Positions 1 to 8,292 of a stretch of DNA of 64,000 nt are shown here, piece by piece (the first letter of the stretch is position 1; every line of letters begins with the position of its first letter). Origin of the DNA: Hallella bergensis DSM 17361 (GTDB lineage Bacteria > Bacteroidota > Bacteroidia > Bacteroidales > Bacteroidaceae). The notes under the pieces were generated by a model. That model was given only the letters and a program-made list of their open reading frames with translations, made no database searches and was not told the origin of the DNA. Made by a program: the position numbers and the translations under genes. The DNA is taken from NCBI RefSeq assembly GCF_000160535.1, contig NZ_GG704781.1, positions 1,035,158 through 1,099,157 of the forward strand. Reading direction: 5' to 3'.

Positions 1-99
1 ATTACCAGAAAGTATCTTTACAACTTCCCGTTCCAACTACGCGACTATTTAATAAATCCTGAATTGGAAATAAATCCGGGATATGTATATCAAAATTGA
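1..99 (+). CDS. C-terminal end of a probable SusD/RagB-like outer-membrane lipoprotein (partial)
   Basis: Frame 1 is open from the window edge and ends at TGA 97-99, giving the last 32 residues of a protein that begins outside the window. The tail reads ...FPFQLRDYLINPELEINPGY.... An aromatic-Pro stretch followed by an acidic/Asn-Pro-x-Leu segment and a closing N-P-G-Y resembles the C-terminal end of SusD-family glycan-binding lipoproteins, which usually finish near QNPGY. That family partners a SusC porin at the cell surface to capture oligosaccharides. Only 32 residues are visible, so the assignment rests on this tail and on the small lipoprotein gene that follows closely. It could be another secreted protein. 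Confidence 0.45.
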   Translation: MTRKYLYNFPFQLRDYLINPELEINPGYVYQN

Positions 100-124
100 C
101 AGACCATTCAAAAAGGAAACGAAC

Positions 125-376
125 ATGAGATTTTTACATTGCATTTACACTTTTTCCAGCATCCTTATTTTGGCTGCCATGTCATGCACCAGCATAGAAG
201 AAGGTGTCGCACCAGATGGACTAACTGAGGCTCACGACAAGGGGATGGGAAATATCTACATCAAACAAGACCCTCTGTCTGAGGAAGATAAAGATTCCAT
301 AGAACGGCTCAAGCTACAATATGAAAAATTTGAACAACAGGGGCCACATGCCATCATAGATATCAATCAACGATAA
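125..376 (+). CDS. Small lipoprotein of unknown function (83 aa)
   Basis: The predicted protein has a basic N-terminus, a hydrophobic stretch (SSILILAAMSC) and a cysteine at residue 21 that fits a relaxed Bacteroidetes lipobox, so export and lipidation are likely. The mature part is short, charged and probably helical, with no recognised domain. An ATG at 83 in the same frame overlaps the stop of the preceding gene. The ATG at 125 is preferred because it sits directly before the signal peptide and has AAGGAAAC upstream. It probably shares a transcript with the SusD-like gene 25 bp upstream, which suggests an accessory surface role in a glycan-uptake locus. I do not recognise the family. Confidence 0.6.
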   Translation: MRFLHCIYTFSSILILAAMSCTSIEEGVAPDGLTEAHDKGMGNIYIKQDPLSEEDKDSIERLKLQYEKFEQQGPHAIIDINQR

Positions 377-381
377 CGGCC

Positions 382-1392
382 ATGATAGGCCCCCAACTCT
401 ATCCTCCTTGTTTAAGGTTTGTTGGTCATCGTCAGATCAAACAGACCTTTTTCTCTCAACTCGATCAGCCAATCGATTGGAATCCCATCTGTGGACTATT
501 TGAGATTGCTTATACCAAAGATGACCGTCCCACCGGTCGCCCGAGCTATGACAGCCTTGTGTTATTCAAGACCGAACTCCTTCGTACATGGTACAGCCTG
601 AGTGACGGCGGGGGCGAGGAGCAAGTCAATGCCCGCTTGTCTTTCAGTTGATTTGTCGACTTAGGATTGGACGACTGCGCTCCAGATAGTACGACGGTGT
701 GTCGTTTCCGCAACATTCTACTTGAAACCGACCTTTACGACGATGTGCTGGAAGAGATTAATCGCCAGTTAGAGTCGGCCGGTGTTTTGGTTAAGCGTGG
801 CACCATAGTTGACGCCAGTATCATGGACATCTCTCGTCGTCCCCGCGGGCGTAAGGAATACGAAGTAGTCGAGGAACGCAATGAGGAGGCAGGTATGGAT
901 ATAGCAGGAAAGGCTATGTTTAAAGGCCTTGTCAAGTCTAATGTTGACGGCGAAGTATATTGGGTAAAGAAGATGGGCAAGTTACACTTCGGATACAAGC
1001 GACATTTGGTTACGGGCGAGAAGGGTTTGGTGATTGCCTAGGAAACTACATCGGCTAACAAAGTGACATCAAACATTTGGAAGGGCCGTTAGCAAAAGCC
1101 AAACTTCCGCAGGGTACACCTGTTTGTGCCGACAAGGGACATGACTCTGCGGGGAACAAGGGTGTACTTAAACGTGTGAAGTTCAAGAGTCGTATCATGC
1201 ACAAAGGAGTAAGAGGATGCAAGCTGACTTGAAAGAGAGCAGCGTATCAATGTAGCCACCAGCAAGACAAAATACAAAACGAAACGTACCTTTGGCTCTA
1301 TTCGCAGGCGGTTTCATGGTGGCATTGCCAGATATGTAGGTCTGGCTAAGAGTCACGCACAGCACATCATGGAGACTATTGCTTACAACTAA
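382..1392 (+). pseudogene. Decayed IS5-family transposase
   Basis: Fragments of one DDE transposase run through all three frames. The N-terminal part (382-651) carries a GRPSYDSLVLFKTELLRTWY-type segment. The middle (667-1041) carries TTVCRFRN and the first catalytic Asp in TIVDASI. The last part carries CADKGHDSAGN with the second Asp and ends RYVGLAKSHAQHIMETIAYN before TAA 1390-1392. At least three frameshifts or stops interrupt it (near 650, 1041 and 1230), so no active enzyme can be made. IS5-family proteins of this layout are about 330-350 residues, which matches the summed length. I could not identify terminal inverted repeats or a target duplication by eye. The insertion lies directly behind the small lipoprotein gene. 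Confidence 0.75.
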
Positions 1393-1465
1393 TATAGTGT
1401 TCGCTGAATTAATAAATTGCCATGACTGCAAAGCAGCGGACTCTAAACTTTGCAATAGCATCTGC

Positions 1466-1665
1466 TCATAAATTGAGCTTAATTTCGAAAAGGGCAAGAC
1501 AAAGTTCCCAGAGGAACTTTATCACGTTCTTGACAAAGTAGCACATTCCTGTCCAGCATTCCTGCTGTTTCTGGAAGCTTGGCTCTGATGTTGTTGGCTC
1601 GATAGACTCTCTTGCCTGTGCCGAAAGAGCATTCGACTTCGTTTCGTTCTCAGACGGCCTTGGCC
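1466..1665 (-). pseudogene. C-terminal remnant of an IS1182/IS5-type transposase
   Basis: Reading the minus strand gives ERNEVECSFGTGKRVYRANN followed by IRAKLPETAGMLD. This resembles the R-N-x-[VI]-E-x-x-F-G-x-[AG]-K-R-x-Y block that carries the catalytic Glu near the C-terminus of IS1182/IS5-like transposases. A frameshift separates it from a hydrophobic tail (YFVKNVIKFLWELCLALFEI) that ends at TGA (complement of 1466-1468). A stop codon precedes the motif and no N-terminal half is visible upstream. The fragment is therefore dead, and it belongs to a different, oppositely oriented element from the transposase remnant to its left. Confidence 0.55.
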
Positions 1666-1789
1666 ATCTTCTTGAGATATTAGAGGAGTTGGAGATATTA
1701 AGTTCTTTATGTATAGACTGGCAAAACTTTATGCTTAATACATAACCTTACCAACTGGAAAAATCCGCTGACCCAGAATCTATAGCTTC

Positions 1790-3772
1790 TTATGGCTTTA
1801 TATGGTGTGCCATAAGTTTCTTTTTCAGGTAAGTAAGGAAGGGACGCATGACGGTTTGAGATGGTTCGGCACCGATGTAGCTTAGTTTGATGTCATCGCC
1901 CATACCCTGCAGTATGCTGAATTTGTACTTGCCATTGTGATCCAGACCTTGCTCCATTGAGATGATCTTGGATGTGATGACGTCCGGATGCGCCTGCTGT
2001 GCACGCTCTCCATGTATGGCTTGGAGCAACTGATGAGTGATATATGCCATATCGCTTACCTTCTCTACCCAAGGCATGATGTCCGTACTAAACAACTCTA
2101 GTTCGGGATGCTGCTGATCTTTCAGTTCCATCATCTCGTTACACTCACGCATCACTGTCTCCATTTCAGCTATCAGTGGTTTAGGGTCACCATTATACTT
2201 GTAATTGTCGATAAGCGTTTTCATCGGTTCGCCGTCATAATAGCGTAAGTAATGGGACAGATGGTCAAAACTCTTTGCATAATCAGCTCCCACTACAGCC
2301 TTCAACGAAGCCTGATAGCTTGGCTCGTTGTCAAATGCGGCATGATTCCAGGCATGATCGGCCACACCGAAGAGTGCTATCTTGGAGGCCGTGCCTTGCT
2401 GCATGGGGTTGGAGATGATGGCACTGGCCCCGGTCAATGTCGCATCTAGCTTGGCACCATTGTCAATCCATTTCTCATCGGCAAAATTAGTATAAGTGTC
2501 GCGCACAAAGAGTTTGCTGATGTCATTGTCATTGCAGGGATAGTTCCACCACCATGCCAACGGACGTCCGAAGCTCCGGGCTACTACCTGGAGATCGTGC
2601 GAATTGGGTACGCTCCACACATTGGCTCCAGTGATATACACCACCACATTATGAGGAATATGGCTTAAAGCCTTGAAGAATTTGTGGCGCACCTTAGCGT
2701 TCACCCATGAATAGGCATAAAGCTGTGGTACAAAATTGATAGGCTTCACGGTATCGGCAGCTGTCTTATAGTTTTTGTTCCATCGTGCTTCCACGGCTCG
2801 CTGCGCCTCTGTCAGTCGTTTGGCATTGAGGGCCAGACTGATACTGTCGTCGGGAACACCTACGTCATCGACAAAGATACCAAACTGGCGCACGCCCAGA
2901 TCATACATCTTTTCAAATTTCTGCATGATCTTATCCACCACATGATTGTCTTTGTTCTCCGTAAACGCTCCTCCCGGATGTATCGCCCAGATGAAGTTCA
3001 CCTTATTCTGATGCGCAGTCTGGGTAATATCCCTGAGCATGGGAGAGGAGAGAAAGCCTATGGCTTCCTGCTCTGCCGTGATCGAATCGGGGTAGGCTTC
3101 CTGCCATTTTTGCGAATGGTAAGGATCGCTCTTAGCTCCGTACATATAACTGTTCATTTTGTAGCGTGCCATAAAAGCGAAGAGATCCTTGGTGGCCTTA
3201 GCCGAATAAGGCACGCCATAATAGCCTTCGATCACACCACGATACTGCACGTCGGCATAGTCTTCTATGCACACGCAAGGCAAATTCCGGGTGCCACGGT
3301 CGAAGATCTGCTCCAGCGAAGCAAGACCGTAAAAGGTGGCATCGGTGTTCTCGCCCAAGATCACTACCTGCGCCTTACCTGCCTCGACAGACAGACATAG
3401 CAGATGCTTGTCAAACTTATCTTTCTTGTCAAAGGCATGATGCCTAATCTTCCATTGTTTCAGTTTGTTGCTGGCTATCCCCTTTTGCCCGTTCACGCCG
3501 AGGTAGATATTAGAGCAACGTTTGTCGGCACGTCTGCTAACCTGTGTCGAGCCACCTTTCTGATCTATGATTTGCTTGGCACGTGCAATGGTTACCTCAT
3601 CGATACCTGCATCAGCCACAATGTTTACCGTATGGGTAAAGGTAGCCTTGCCTGCTAATGAATGTTGATTATGAGGCACCGGGTAGATGGTGTAGACATC
3701 ATTCTGGGCATAGCTGTGTAGTGCTATCAGGCTCATCAGCACTATCCCAAATAGTTTTTTGATGTGAATCAT
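1790..3772 (-). CDS. Secreted GH84 beta-N-acetylglucosaminidase (O-GlcNAcase-like)
   Basis: This is a 660-residue exported glycoside hydrolase expected to remove terminal beta-linked GlcNAc from host or dietary glycans by substrate-assisted catalysis. After a signal peptide ending near SYAQN come an N-terminal alpha/beta domain (about residues 25-165), then the TIM-barrel with RGVIEGYYG at about 178-186. The paired catalytic aspartates lie in FGIFVDDVGVP, at about 302-303. The remainder is a helical post-catalytic region. The frame is open upstream to an ATG at 3842-3844, but a TATCTTTG promoter element lies at 3809-3816, inside that extension. I therefore chose the ATG at 3772, which directly begins the signal peptide. 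Transposase remnants lie on both sides, and no SusC/D pair adjoins it. The length is somewhat shorter than characterised gut GH84 enzymes (about 737 residues), so the extreme C-terminus may be reduced. Confidence 0.88.
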   Translation of the reverse strand: MIHIKKLFGIVLMSLIALHSYAQNDVYTIYPVPHNQHSLAGKATFTHTVNIVADAGIDEVTIARAKQIIDQKGGSTQVSRRADKRCSNIYLGVNGQKGIASNKLKQWKIRHHAFDKKDKFDKHLLCLSVEAGKAQVVILGENTDATFYGLASLEQIFDRGTRNLPCVCIEDYADVQYRGVIEGYYGVPYSAKATKDLFAFMARYKMNSYMYGAKSDPYHSQKWQEAYPDSITAEQEAIGFLSSPMLRDITQTAHQNKVNFIWAIHPGGAFTENKDNHVVDKIMQKFEKMYDLGVRQFGIFVDDVGVPDDSISLALNAKRLTEAQRAVEARWNKNYKTAADTVKPINFVPQLYAYSWVNAKVRHKFFKALSHIPHNVVVYITGANVWSVPNSHDLQVVARSFGRPLAWWWNYPCNDNDISKLFVRDTYTNFADEKWIDNGAKLDATLTGASAIISNPMQQGTASKIALFGVADHAWNHAAFDNEPSYQASLKAVVGADYAKSFDHLSHYLRYYDGEPMKTLIDNYKYNGDPKPLIAEMETVMRECNEMMELKDQQHPELELFSTDIMPWVEKVSDMAYITHQLLQAIHGERAQQAHPDVITSKIISMEQGLDHNGKYKFSILQGMGDDIKLSYIGAEPSQTVMRPFLTYLKKKLMAHHIKP

Positions 3773-3808
3773 TGGTTGTATGATTAAGTTGATTGAAATT
3801 ATTGACAG

Positions 3809-3816
3809 CAAAGATA
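3809..3816 (-). promoter_or_regulatory. Promoter -7 element for the GH84 gene
   Basis: The minus strand reads TATCTTTG, an exact fit to the Bacteroidetes housekeeping -7 consensus TAnnTTTG. It lies 37 bp before the chosen ATG, which leaves a leader of about 30 nt. It decides between the two possible starts of the gene. Confidence 0.6.
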
Positions 3817-3966
3817 AGTATTTTTTATATTTTAGCTCTATCAATACTCCGTTAATTCTAATATAATCGCTTGAATATGAGAGAGTTAGTTGACTGTCTA
3901 TAACTAATAAAATTTAGTCAAGTGGCTGATTGTCAGTAACTTTATAGTAGAGTAAACATCAAGTAA

Positions 3967-4425
3967 ATGACATCAGAACCACTCGACCAATATACGGAAA
4001 TCTGCAGAGATGCCATCAAAAGCTCATCTGCAAAATTAGGCAAAACTTTTGAGAATCTACTCCTGGAAAGACGCTTATTGTACATGGCGATACAATGAAA
4101 GATAAATTTCACTCAGAAGTAGCGTTACAGAACCCATTGCGAGCAGACCTACAGAACGAAGCAGTATACCGGACTCGCGCATTGTTAGGCAAGGCACAAG
4201 AATCAGCTGGACTTCTCCTACAACGCATCATTCGCATCACAGAATGTGGCAAAGGTGATGATGAAGGAAAATGGGCTACCGTATTCCATGGCTTCTTTCA
4301 AGGAGCTCATGGCGAACACATACATTGCAAAATTAATTTTCGACAGGTGTCGGAGCATACCGAACCGAAAGTTTATTAGTCATACCATCAAAGAACTCTT
4401 TGGCTGGCAGAGGAAAGCTGCGTAG
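3967..4425 (+). pseudogene. Internally deleted transposase remnant (IS4-like layout)
   Basis: An ATG at 3967 opens a 43-codon piece containing SAKLGKTFENLLLERRLLYM, which resembles the N-terminal helix of IS4-type transposases that starts before the first beta strand. It stops at TGA 4096-4098. After scrambled sequence, a second piece in another frame reads ASFKELMANTYIAKLIFDRC and ends IKELFGWQRKAA at TAG 4423-4425, which looks like the C-terminal end of the same kind of protein. The catalytic core is missing. An open frame at 4095-4379 across this region is not a gene; it is an out-of-frame reading of the remnant. Confidence 0.5.
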
Positions 4426-4541
4426 CCATTATCTCAAATTTTAACAAACTATTGATGTAAGGGTATGGGGTGATATCAAATAGCTTCATCACACAAAGAA
4501 ACTCAATGACATACATTTTGCTCATGCCGAGCGTACAAACA

Positions 4542-4574
4542 GATTCGGGTGAGACCTCACGTCCCGCCCGAATC
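4542..4574. other. Hairpin downstream of the 60-residue acidic protein gene
   Basis: GATTCGGG (4542-4549) and CCCGAATC (4567-4574) form a perfect 8-bp stem, with a small nested stem GTGAG/CTCAC in the loop. It lies 34 bp beyond the stop of the minus-strand small gene and could end that transcript, but no T-run follows on the minus strand. Its role as a terminator is therefore uncertain. Confidence 0.3.
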
Positions 4575-4607
4575 ATCCTTACCTAACTCTAAAACAGTGA
4601 GGAGAGA

Positions 4608-4790
4608 TTAGTATTCTTCATCCCAAACATTGTGTTGGGGTCTATAGAGTTGTTCTTCGAATAAATCTTCGTTTTCCACTTCAAAGTCATACTTTTTGCT
4701 GTCTGCATGATCCAGGTCTGATCCTATCATAAGGTCTCCGCAATCAGCCTTGATGATTTCCGTATTTGGAATTATATATTGTTTTTTCAT
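4608..4790 (-). CDS. Small acidic protein paired with a secreted cargo (60 aa)
   Basis: I do not recognise a named family. The protein starts MKKQYIIPNTEIIKADCGD, has a central Ser/Asp-rich stretch and ends in a very acidic tail, FEEQLY...NVWDEEY. There is no signal peptide or membrane segment. Translation starts 17 bp after the stop of the 1060-residue secreted protein on the same strand, so the two are almost certainly co-transcribed. A second protein of nearly the same size at 39010-39189 shares the M-x-K-K-x-Y-x-x-P opening, a Gly-Asp about 18 residues in, and a Trp followed by acidic residues at the end. It also adjoins a large secreted protein. Possible roles (chaperone, secretion adaptor, peptide precursor) are speculation. 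Confidence 0.65.
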   Translation of the reverse strand: MKKQYIIPNTEIIKADCGDLMIGSDLDHADSKKYDFEVENEDLFEEQLYRPQHNVWDEEY

Positions 4791-4807
4791 GACTCAATCC
4801 TCCACTG

Positions 4808-7800
4808 TTATTTGACGATAATTTTCTTTCCGTTCACTACATATACACCTGCTGCCAGGGGAACCGTCGCTGTTTCGCCGGCATTCATCTGCAAGCGGTT
4901 CAGGGTCATGCCGTTTATGGCAACGATTTCCACTACCGTGCTCTCGTTGGCTCTGACTTGAAGGGCTCCACGAAGAGCGTTCAGCGTCATGACCCGATCG
5001 CCGGCTTCCACTTCCCTAATGCCGGTAATGCTGTTGTCCTTCTCGCCAAAGCAGACATCGAACGCTGTCATTGTCTTGGCACCGGCTCCGCCGTTAAAGC
5101 TGTAATAAGAGCGGAACGGATAAACATAGAGATATTCATGTTCAGGACGAAGATTCTTGGAATTCAAGAACATATTACGGGCGAAGTAGAAGTTCTTCAG
5201 GTTCTTATTCAGTTTCCTGCCGGAATATGAACCATGGTTGGTGAAGGTGTAGCTTGTGCCGAGAATCTTTCCCGATGCCGTTTCTCCCTCAAACTCATAG
5301 GATGCAGCATCCATCGCACTACCCTTGGTAGCCATGATATCGGAACCATATTGGGTTGCGACGAACGAAACTTCTCCGTCTTCAGGCGCTTGGGTCACCT
5401 CGACCATATAGGGAACATTAGCCGTGGTGCTGCCTTCGGTCAGCGGAGTGAAGTAGGCCTTGCCCCGATAATCCTCCGGCGAATTGTATTCGTCGTCCAG
5501 TTCCAAGCAGTTGCCAGCTGTCATTTGGGCCACTTTGAAAGCACATTTACCGTCTTTGTTGGTATGGATGCCTTGAGCATCGACTGTCAAGGTAAATGGC
5601 AGAACCACTGTGGCGTGAGCCACCTTTCCGTTCTTTGGAACTGTGATCTTACGGGTGTACGTCGCATAGTTCTCTGCCGACACGGTGATCTTGTAGGGTG
5701 CGTAGAACGGTTGCTTGTCGGTGATCACGATATTCTTGCATGCGCGGTAGTCGCCGCTGGCAGTCTTTTGAATATAGTTATCTTCGCAGTAGGTAGTACG
5801 CTCGGGGAAATAGATCAGACAGTTGGGGTTGAGCAAAGCCTTCATCTCGTTGATCTCGTTCTTATTTGGAATGTGGATGGAATAGAGATTGGTGTAGTCG
5901 AGCCAGAGCACTTGTTGCCCTGTGGCACCAACTCCGGCAATTCCTTTCTCTGCGTTTCCATACAGTTCATCTATGAGTGCCTGCTTCATCATCGGTACGG
6001 TGAGATAAGCGTTGCCACTCGGAATTTCCTCTTGGGTTTCTGCATCCAAGGCTTTGAACACACCACCATACATGGGTAGTTCGGCATCCTGTCCGTCTTT
6101 TTCGTAGCAGGTGGCATCGTAGAGCTTGGTCAGATCACACTTGGCGACATAGTCTTTCATGACCAAGGTCAGATGCATCAGATAATAGGCAAAGTAACGG
6201 TGTTCCATGGCCGTGGTGGGCGCTACGTTCCATCGTGTCTCATCGCCGGTGAACAGGTAGCAAGGTTTCGATTCGTTAACTGCAAGTACGATGTTGTCTG
6301 TGAAAGTACCGCCCTGCGAATCATATAATGCATCGGAATAAGGATATTCTTCCAGGGTGGTGGGTGCAGCGCTTGTGTTGGTGTTGCTCAGCTGGTCGAT
6401 GTTGCTGAATCTGAAGGCTTGTTTGCCACAGTGGGCCGTATGGTTCTTATCGCTTTCAAGCTCATTTCCGATAGTTTGATATTGTTTGCCATCCCCAAAA
6501 CTGAGATTATACGGAGACTTCACGAAGAAGTAGCGTGCGTTACCATCGCCGTTGGTGTAGCCGTTATCCCCATACTTGCTATAAAGTCCTTCAAACGTAA
6601 ACCGACATTTCTCCTCACCTCCGCCAAAGAAGTCTCTTGGAACATAGAAGGTGAATGCTCCTCCCGATACCTGGAAGTCGTTGCTGGTGAATTGCTGCAT
6701 CAGGGTGGGACCATTATCGATGAGAGAATGACAGATGATATCCATCGTGTTGATATAGGGGTTTAGACATTCGAGTGTCAACTCGAACGTAACGCGTGCT
6801 CTCGCATTGCCTTCCAATCCCTCAACTGTGAATTTGATGGCATCGTTGTTCAGATTTTCCAACACAACTTCTCCTCTTCCGCCATCGGCAACGTTTACTG
6901 TCTTGTATACGGTGTTCTTATCCGTGCTATAAACCTTTAAGGTATAACCATCATTGCCGATTGAGACCCCAGTGCTGTATTTCAATTTTGCTCCAACAAT
7001 TCTGTATCCCAATGGAATTACCTTTCCGTTTTGCGTTGTTGCAGATGTAGGTGTTTCTACATAATAGGTGTTGTTTCCCAAGATATATTGATTTTGTGAA
7101 GCCCGAATAGAACCCGCACCGGCGGTTTCAGGTAGTTTGCCGTCTGTGACAGCATCTTCCTGATACAAATAGTTCATGGCGGTCAGATCCTTTACATTAT
7201 TGTAGTCGTAGCTATAATAGGTTTTCCCATTTTTCGGATTGGGCTGGATGGGACCCAAATCGAGTCGGCTGGTTGCAAAACTTGAACCCACCATATTCAC
7301 GGGACTTGTAATGGAAGCATTCGGTGCGACCTGTGCATTAAAATCGCCCTCAGCCGTGAAGTAGAGCTCACACGACTTGATGGTGGCGGCATAATAACCG
7401 TCGTTTTTACGATAGAAATAGAAGTATAGATTGTTGCCCATGTCTGTCGCATTTTTACTGGTGCGCCCAATGACATATTCTTTAGTGTCATCTGTTCCGG
7501 GCATCAAGTCCGTTTTTGCCTTCGGGGAACTGTAATTAAAATTACGGTCTGTTTCATACAGCTGTTTGGGGTTGCTTTTAATCTCCATACCGTGGAAAGT
7601 CATGCTGTTTTTGTTGTTCAGCAAAACCATGCGGTAACCGGTAAAGCGATAACCCTTGGGCAATGAGATGTTCAGGCGTGTTGTAACTGAGCTTCCTCCA
7701 CAAATAACATAACGGTTGGGCGTTTCATCCAAAATAATGTTACCTGCAGGCTCTTTTAACATACCACCGTTGGTCAGATCAGCATAATCTGAAACGACCA

Positions 7801-7990
7801 GAGACAGGGGCAGTTGGTTGTGTCGCCACAGTGAACTCCAACCTCGCTCATAACCCACCTCATTTTCTCCGGTGAGTCCGGCAACCAACTTGCCCGATTG
7901 CGGACTGATGGTTACATTCTGGGCAACCACTCCCGTTACGAATAATTGACATATCAGAATGCCAATCATGTTTAATAAAATTCTCCTCAT
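4808..7990 (-). CDS. Large secreted protein with a type IX secretion-like C-terminal tail (1060 aa)
   Basis: The N-terminus is a clear signal peptide (MRRILLNMIGILICQLFVTG, cleavage near VVAQN). The first 450 residues look like beta-rich repeats of unknown type. Residues about 700-900 contain NPNCLIYFPERTT and ITDKQPFYAPYKITV, motifs I associate with the C-terminal regions of large Bacteroidetes surface proteins. The last 75 residues end AAGVYVVNGKKIIVK, which fits a type A T9SS sorting domain (G-V-Y-x-[VL]...K-[IV]-x-[VI]). The protein is therefore expected to cross the outer membrane and be anchored or released. No catalytic motif is recognised, so binding or adhesion is the likeliest role. 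It lies between the hybrid sensor/AraC regulator upstream and the small acidic protein downstream, and the upstream DNA carries direct repeats suited to AraC-type binding. Confidence 0.75.
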   Translation of the reverse strand: MRRILLNMIGILICQLFVTGVVAQNVTISPQSGKLVAGLTGENEVGYERGWSSLWRHNQLPLSLVVSDYADLTNGGMLKEPAGNIILDETPNRYVICGGSSVTTRLNISLPKGYRFTGYRMVLLNNKNSMTFHGMEIKSNPKQLYETDRNFNYSSPKAKTDLMPGTDDTKEYVIGRTSKNATDMGNNLYFYFYRKNDGYYAATIKSCELYFTAEGDFNAQVAPNASITSPVNMVGSSFATSRLDLGPIQPNPKNGKTYYSYDYNNVKDLTAMNYLYQEDAVTDGKLPETAGAGSIRASQNQYILGNNTYYVETPTSATTQNGKVIPLGYRIVGAKLKYSTGVSIGNDGYTLKVYSTDKNTVYKTVNVADGGRGEVVLENLNNDAIKFTVEGLEGNARARVTFELTLECLNPYINTMDIICHSLIDNGPTLMQQFTSNDFQVSGGAFTFYVPRDFFGGGEEKCRFTFEGLYSKYGDNGYTNGDGNARYFFVKSPYNLSFGDGKQYQTIGNELESDKNHTAHCGKQAFRFSNIDQLSNTNTSAAPTTLEEYPYSDALYDSQGGTFTDNIVLAVNESKPCYLFTGDETRWNVAPTTAMEHRYFAYYLMHLTLVMKDYVAKCDLTKLYDATCYEKDGQDAELPMYGGVFKALDAETQEEIPSGNAYLTVPMMKQALIDELYGNAEKGIAGVGATGQQVLWLDYTNLYSIHIPNKNEINEMKALLNPNCLIYFPERTTYCEDNYIQKTASGDYRACKNIVITDKQPFYAPYKITVSAENYATYTRKITVPKNGKVAHATVVLPFTLTVDAQGIHTNKDGKCAFKVAQMTAGNCLELDDEYNSPEDYRGKAYFTPLTEGSTTANVPYMVEVTQAPEDGEVSFVATQYGSDIMATKGSAMDAASYEFEGETASGKILGTSYTFTNHGSYSGRKLNKNLKNFYFARNMFLNSKNLRPEHEYLYVYPFRSYYSFNGGAGAKTMTAFDVCFGEKDNSITGIREVEAGDRVMTLNALRGALQVRANESTVVEIVAINGMTLNRLQMNAGETATVPLAAGVYVVNGKKIIVK

Positions 7991-8081
7991 AATTTTTAGT
8001 TGTTTTACAGCCTGACGACTGTGCGTTATTCAATGTTATTATATAAGATTGATGTGTTGTTGCGCAGAAAATTCTCTGTTG

Positions 8082-8089
8082 CAAAATTA
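8082..8089 (-). promoter_or_regulatory. Promoter -7 element for the 1060-residue secreted protein
   Basis: The minus strand reads TAATTTTG, matching TAnnTTTG, 92 bp before the ATG at 7990. It implies a leader of about 85 nt. The direct repeats at 8131-8181 lie about 42 bp upstream of it, where an activator would be expected. Confidence 0.5.
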
Positions 8090-8130
8090 AATTGAATACG
8101 AACACAGGGTCAGGACATTTCGTCCTAAAA

Positions 8131-8181
8131 ATAGGATTTACACGACAAAATGAAAGGAGAGAATAGGACTTTTATGACAAA
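8131..8181. promoter_or_regulatory. Pair of 19-bp direct repeats, probable AraC-type operator
   Basis: ATAGGATTTACACGACAAA (8131-8149) and ATAGGACTTTTATGACAAA (8163-8181) agree at 15 of 19 positions and start 32 bp apart, about three helical turns. A small inverted repeat AGGAC/GTCCT follows at 8112-8126. The repeats lie between the end of the hybrid sensor gene, whose last domain is an AraC-type DNA-binding domain, and the promoter of the secreted-protein gene. AraC-type activators commonly bind direct repeats upstream of -35, so regulation by the neighbour is a reasonable inference. Confidence 0.5.
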
Positions 8182-8233
8182 TCAAAAGTTTAACCTCCTG
8201 TTATTCAGGAAAATAAAAATCCTAATCAACTAA

Positions 8234-8260
8234 AAACGCATCTCCTGACGAGATGCGTTT
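8234..8260 (-). terminator. Terminator of the hybrid sensor gene
   Basis: AAACGCATCTC (8234-8244), loop CTGAC, GAGATGCGTTT (8250-8260): a perfect 11-bp stem. On the minus strand it is followed by a short T-run. It lies 33 bp past the sensor's stop codon, so the secreted-protein gene downstream needs its own promoter. Confidence 0.75.
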
Positions 8261-8292
8261 GACGGGGTGTGTCTGCAATATACGGGCAGCGG

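Noticed and set aside
4095-4379. 94-codon frame considered as a gene
   Set aside because: Another frame over the same DNA encodes a recognisable transposase end, so this one is an artefact of the remnant.
5234-6079. 281-codon open frame on the plus strand
   Set aside because: It lies antisense inside the secreted-protein gene, and its product has no recognisable family or normal composition.
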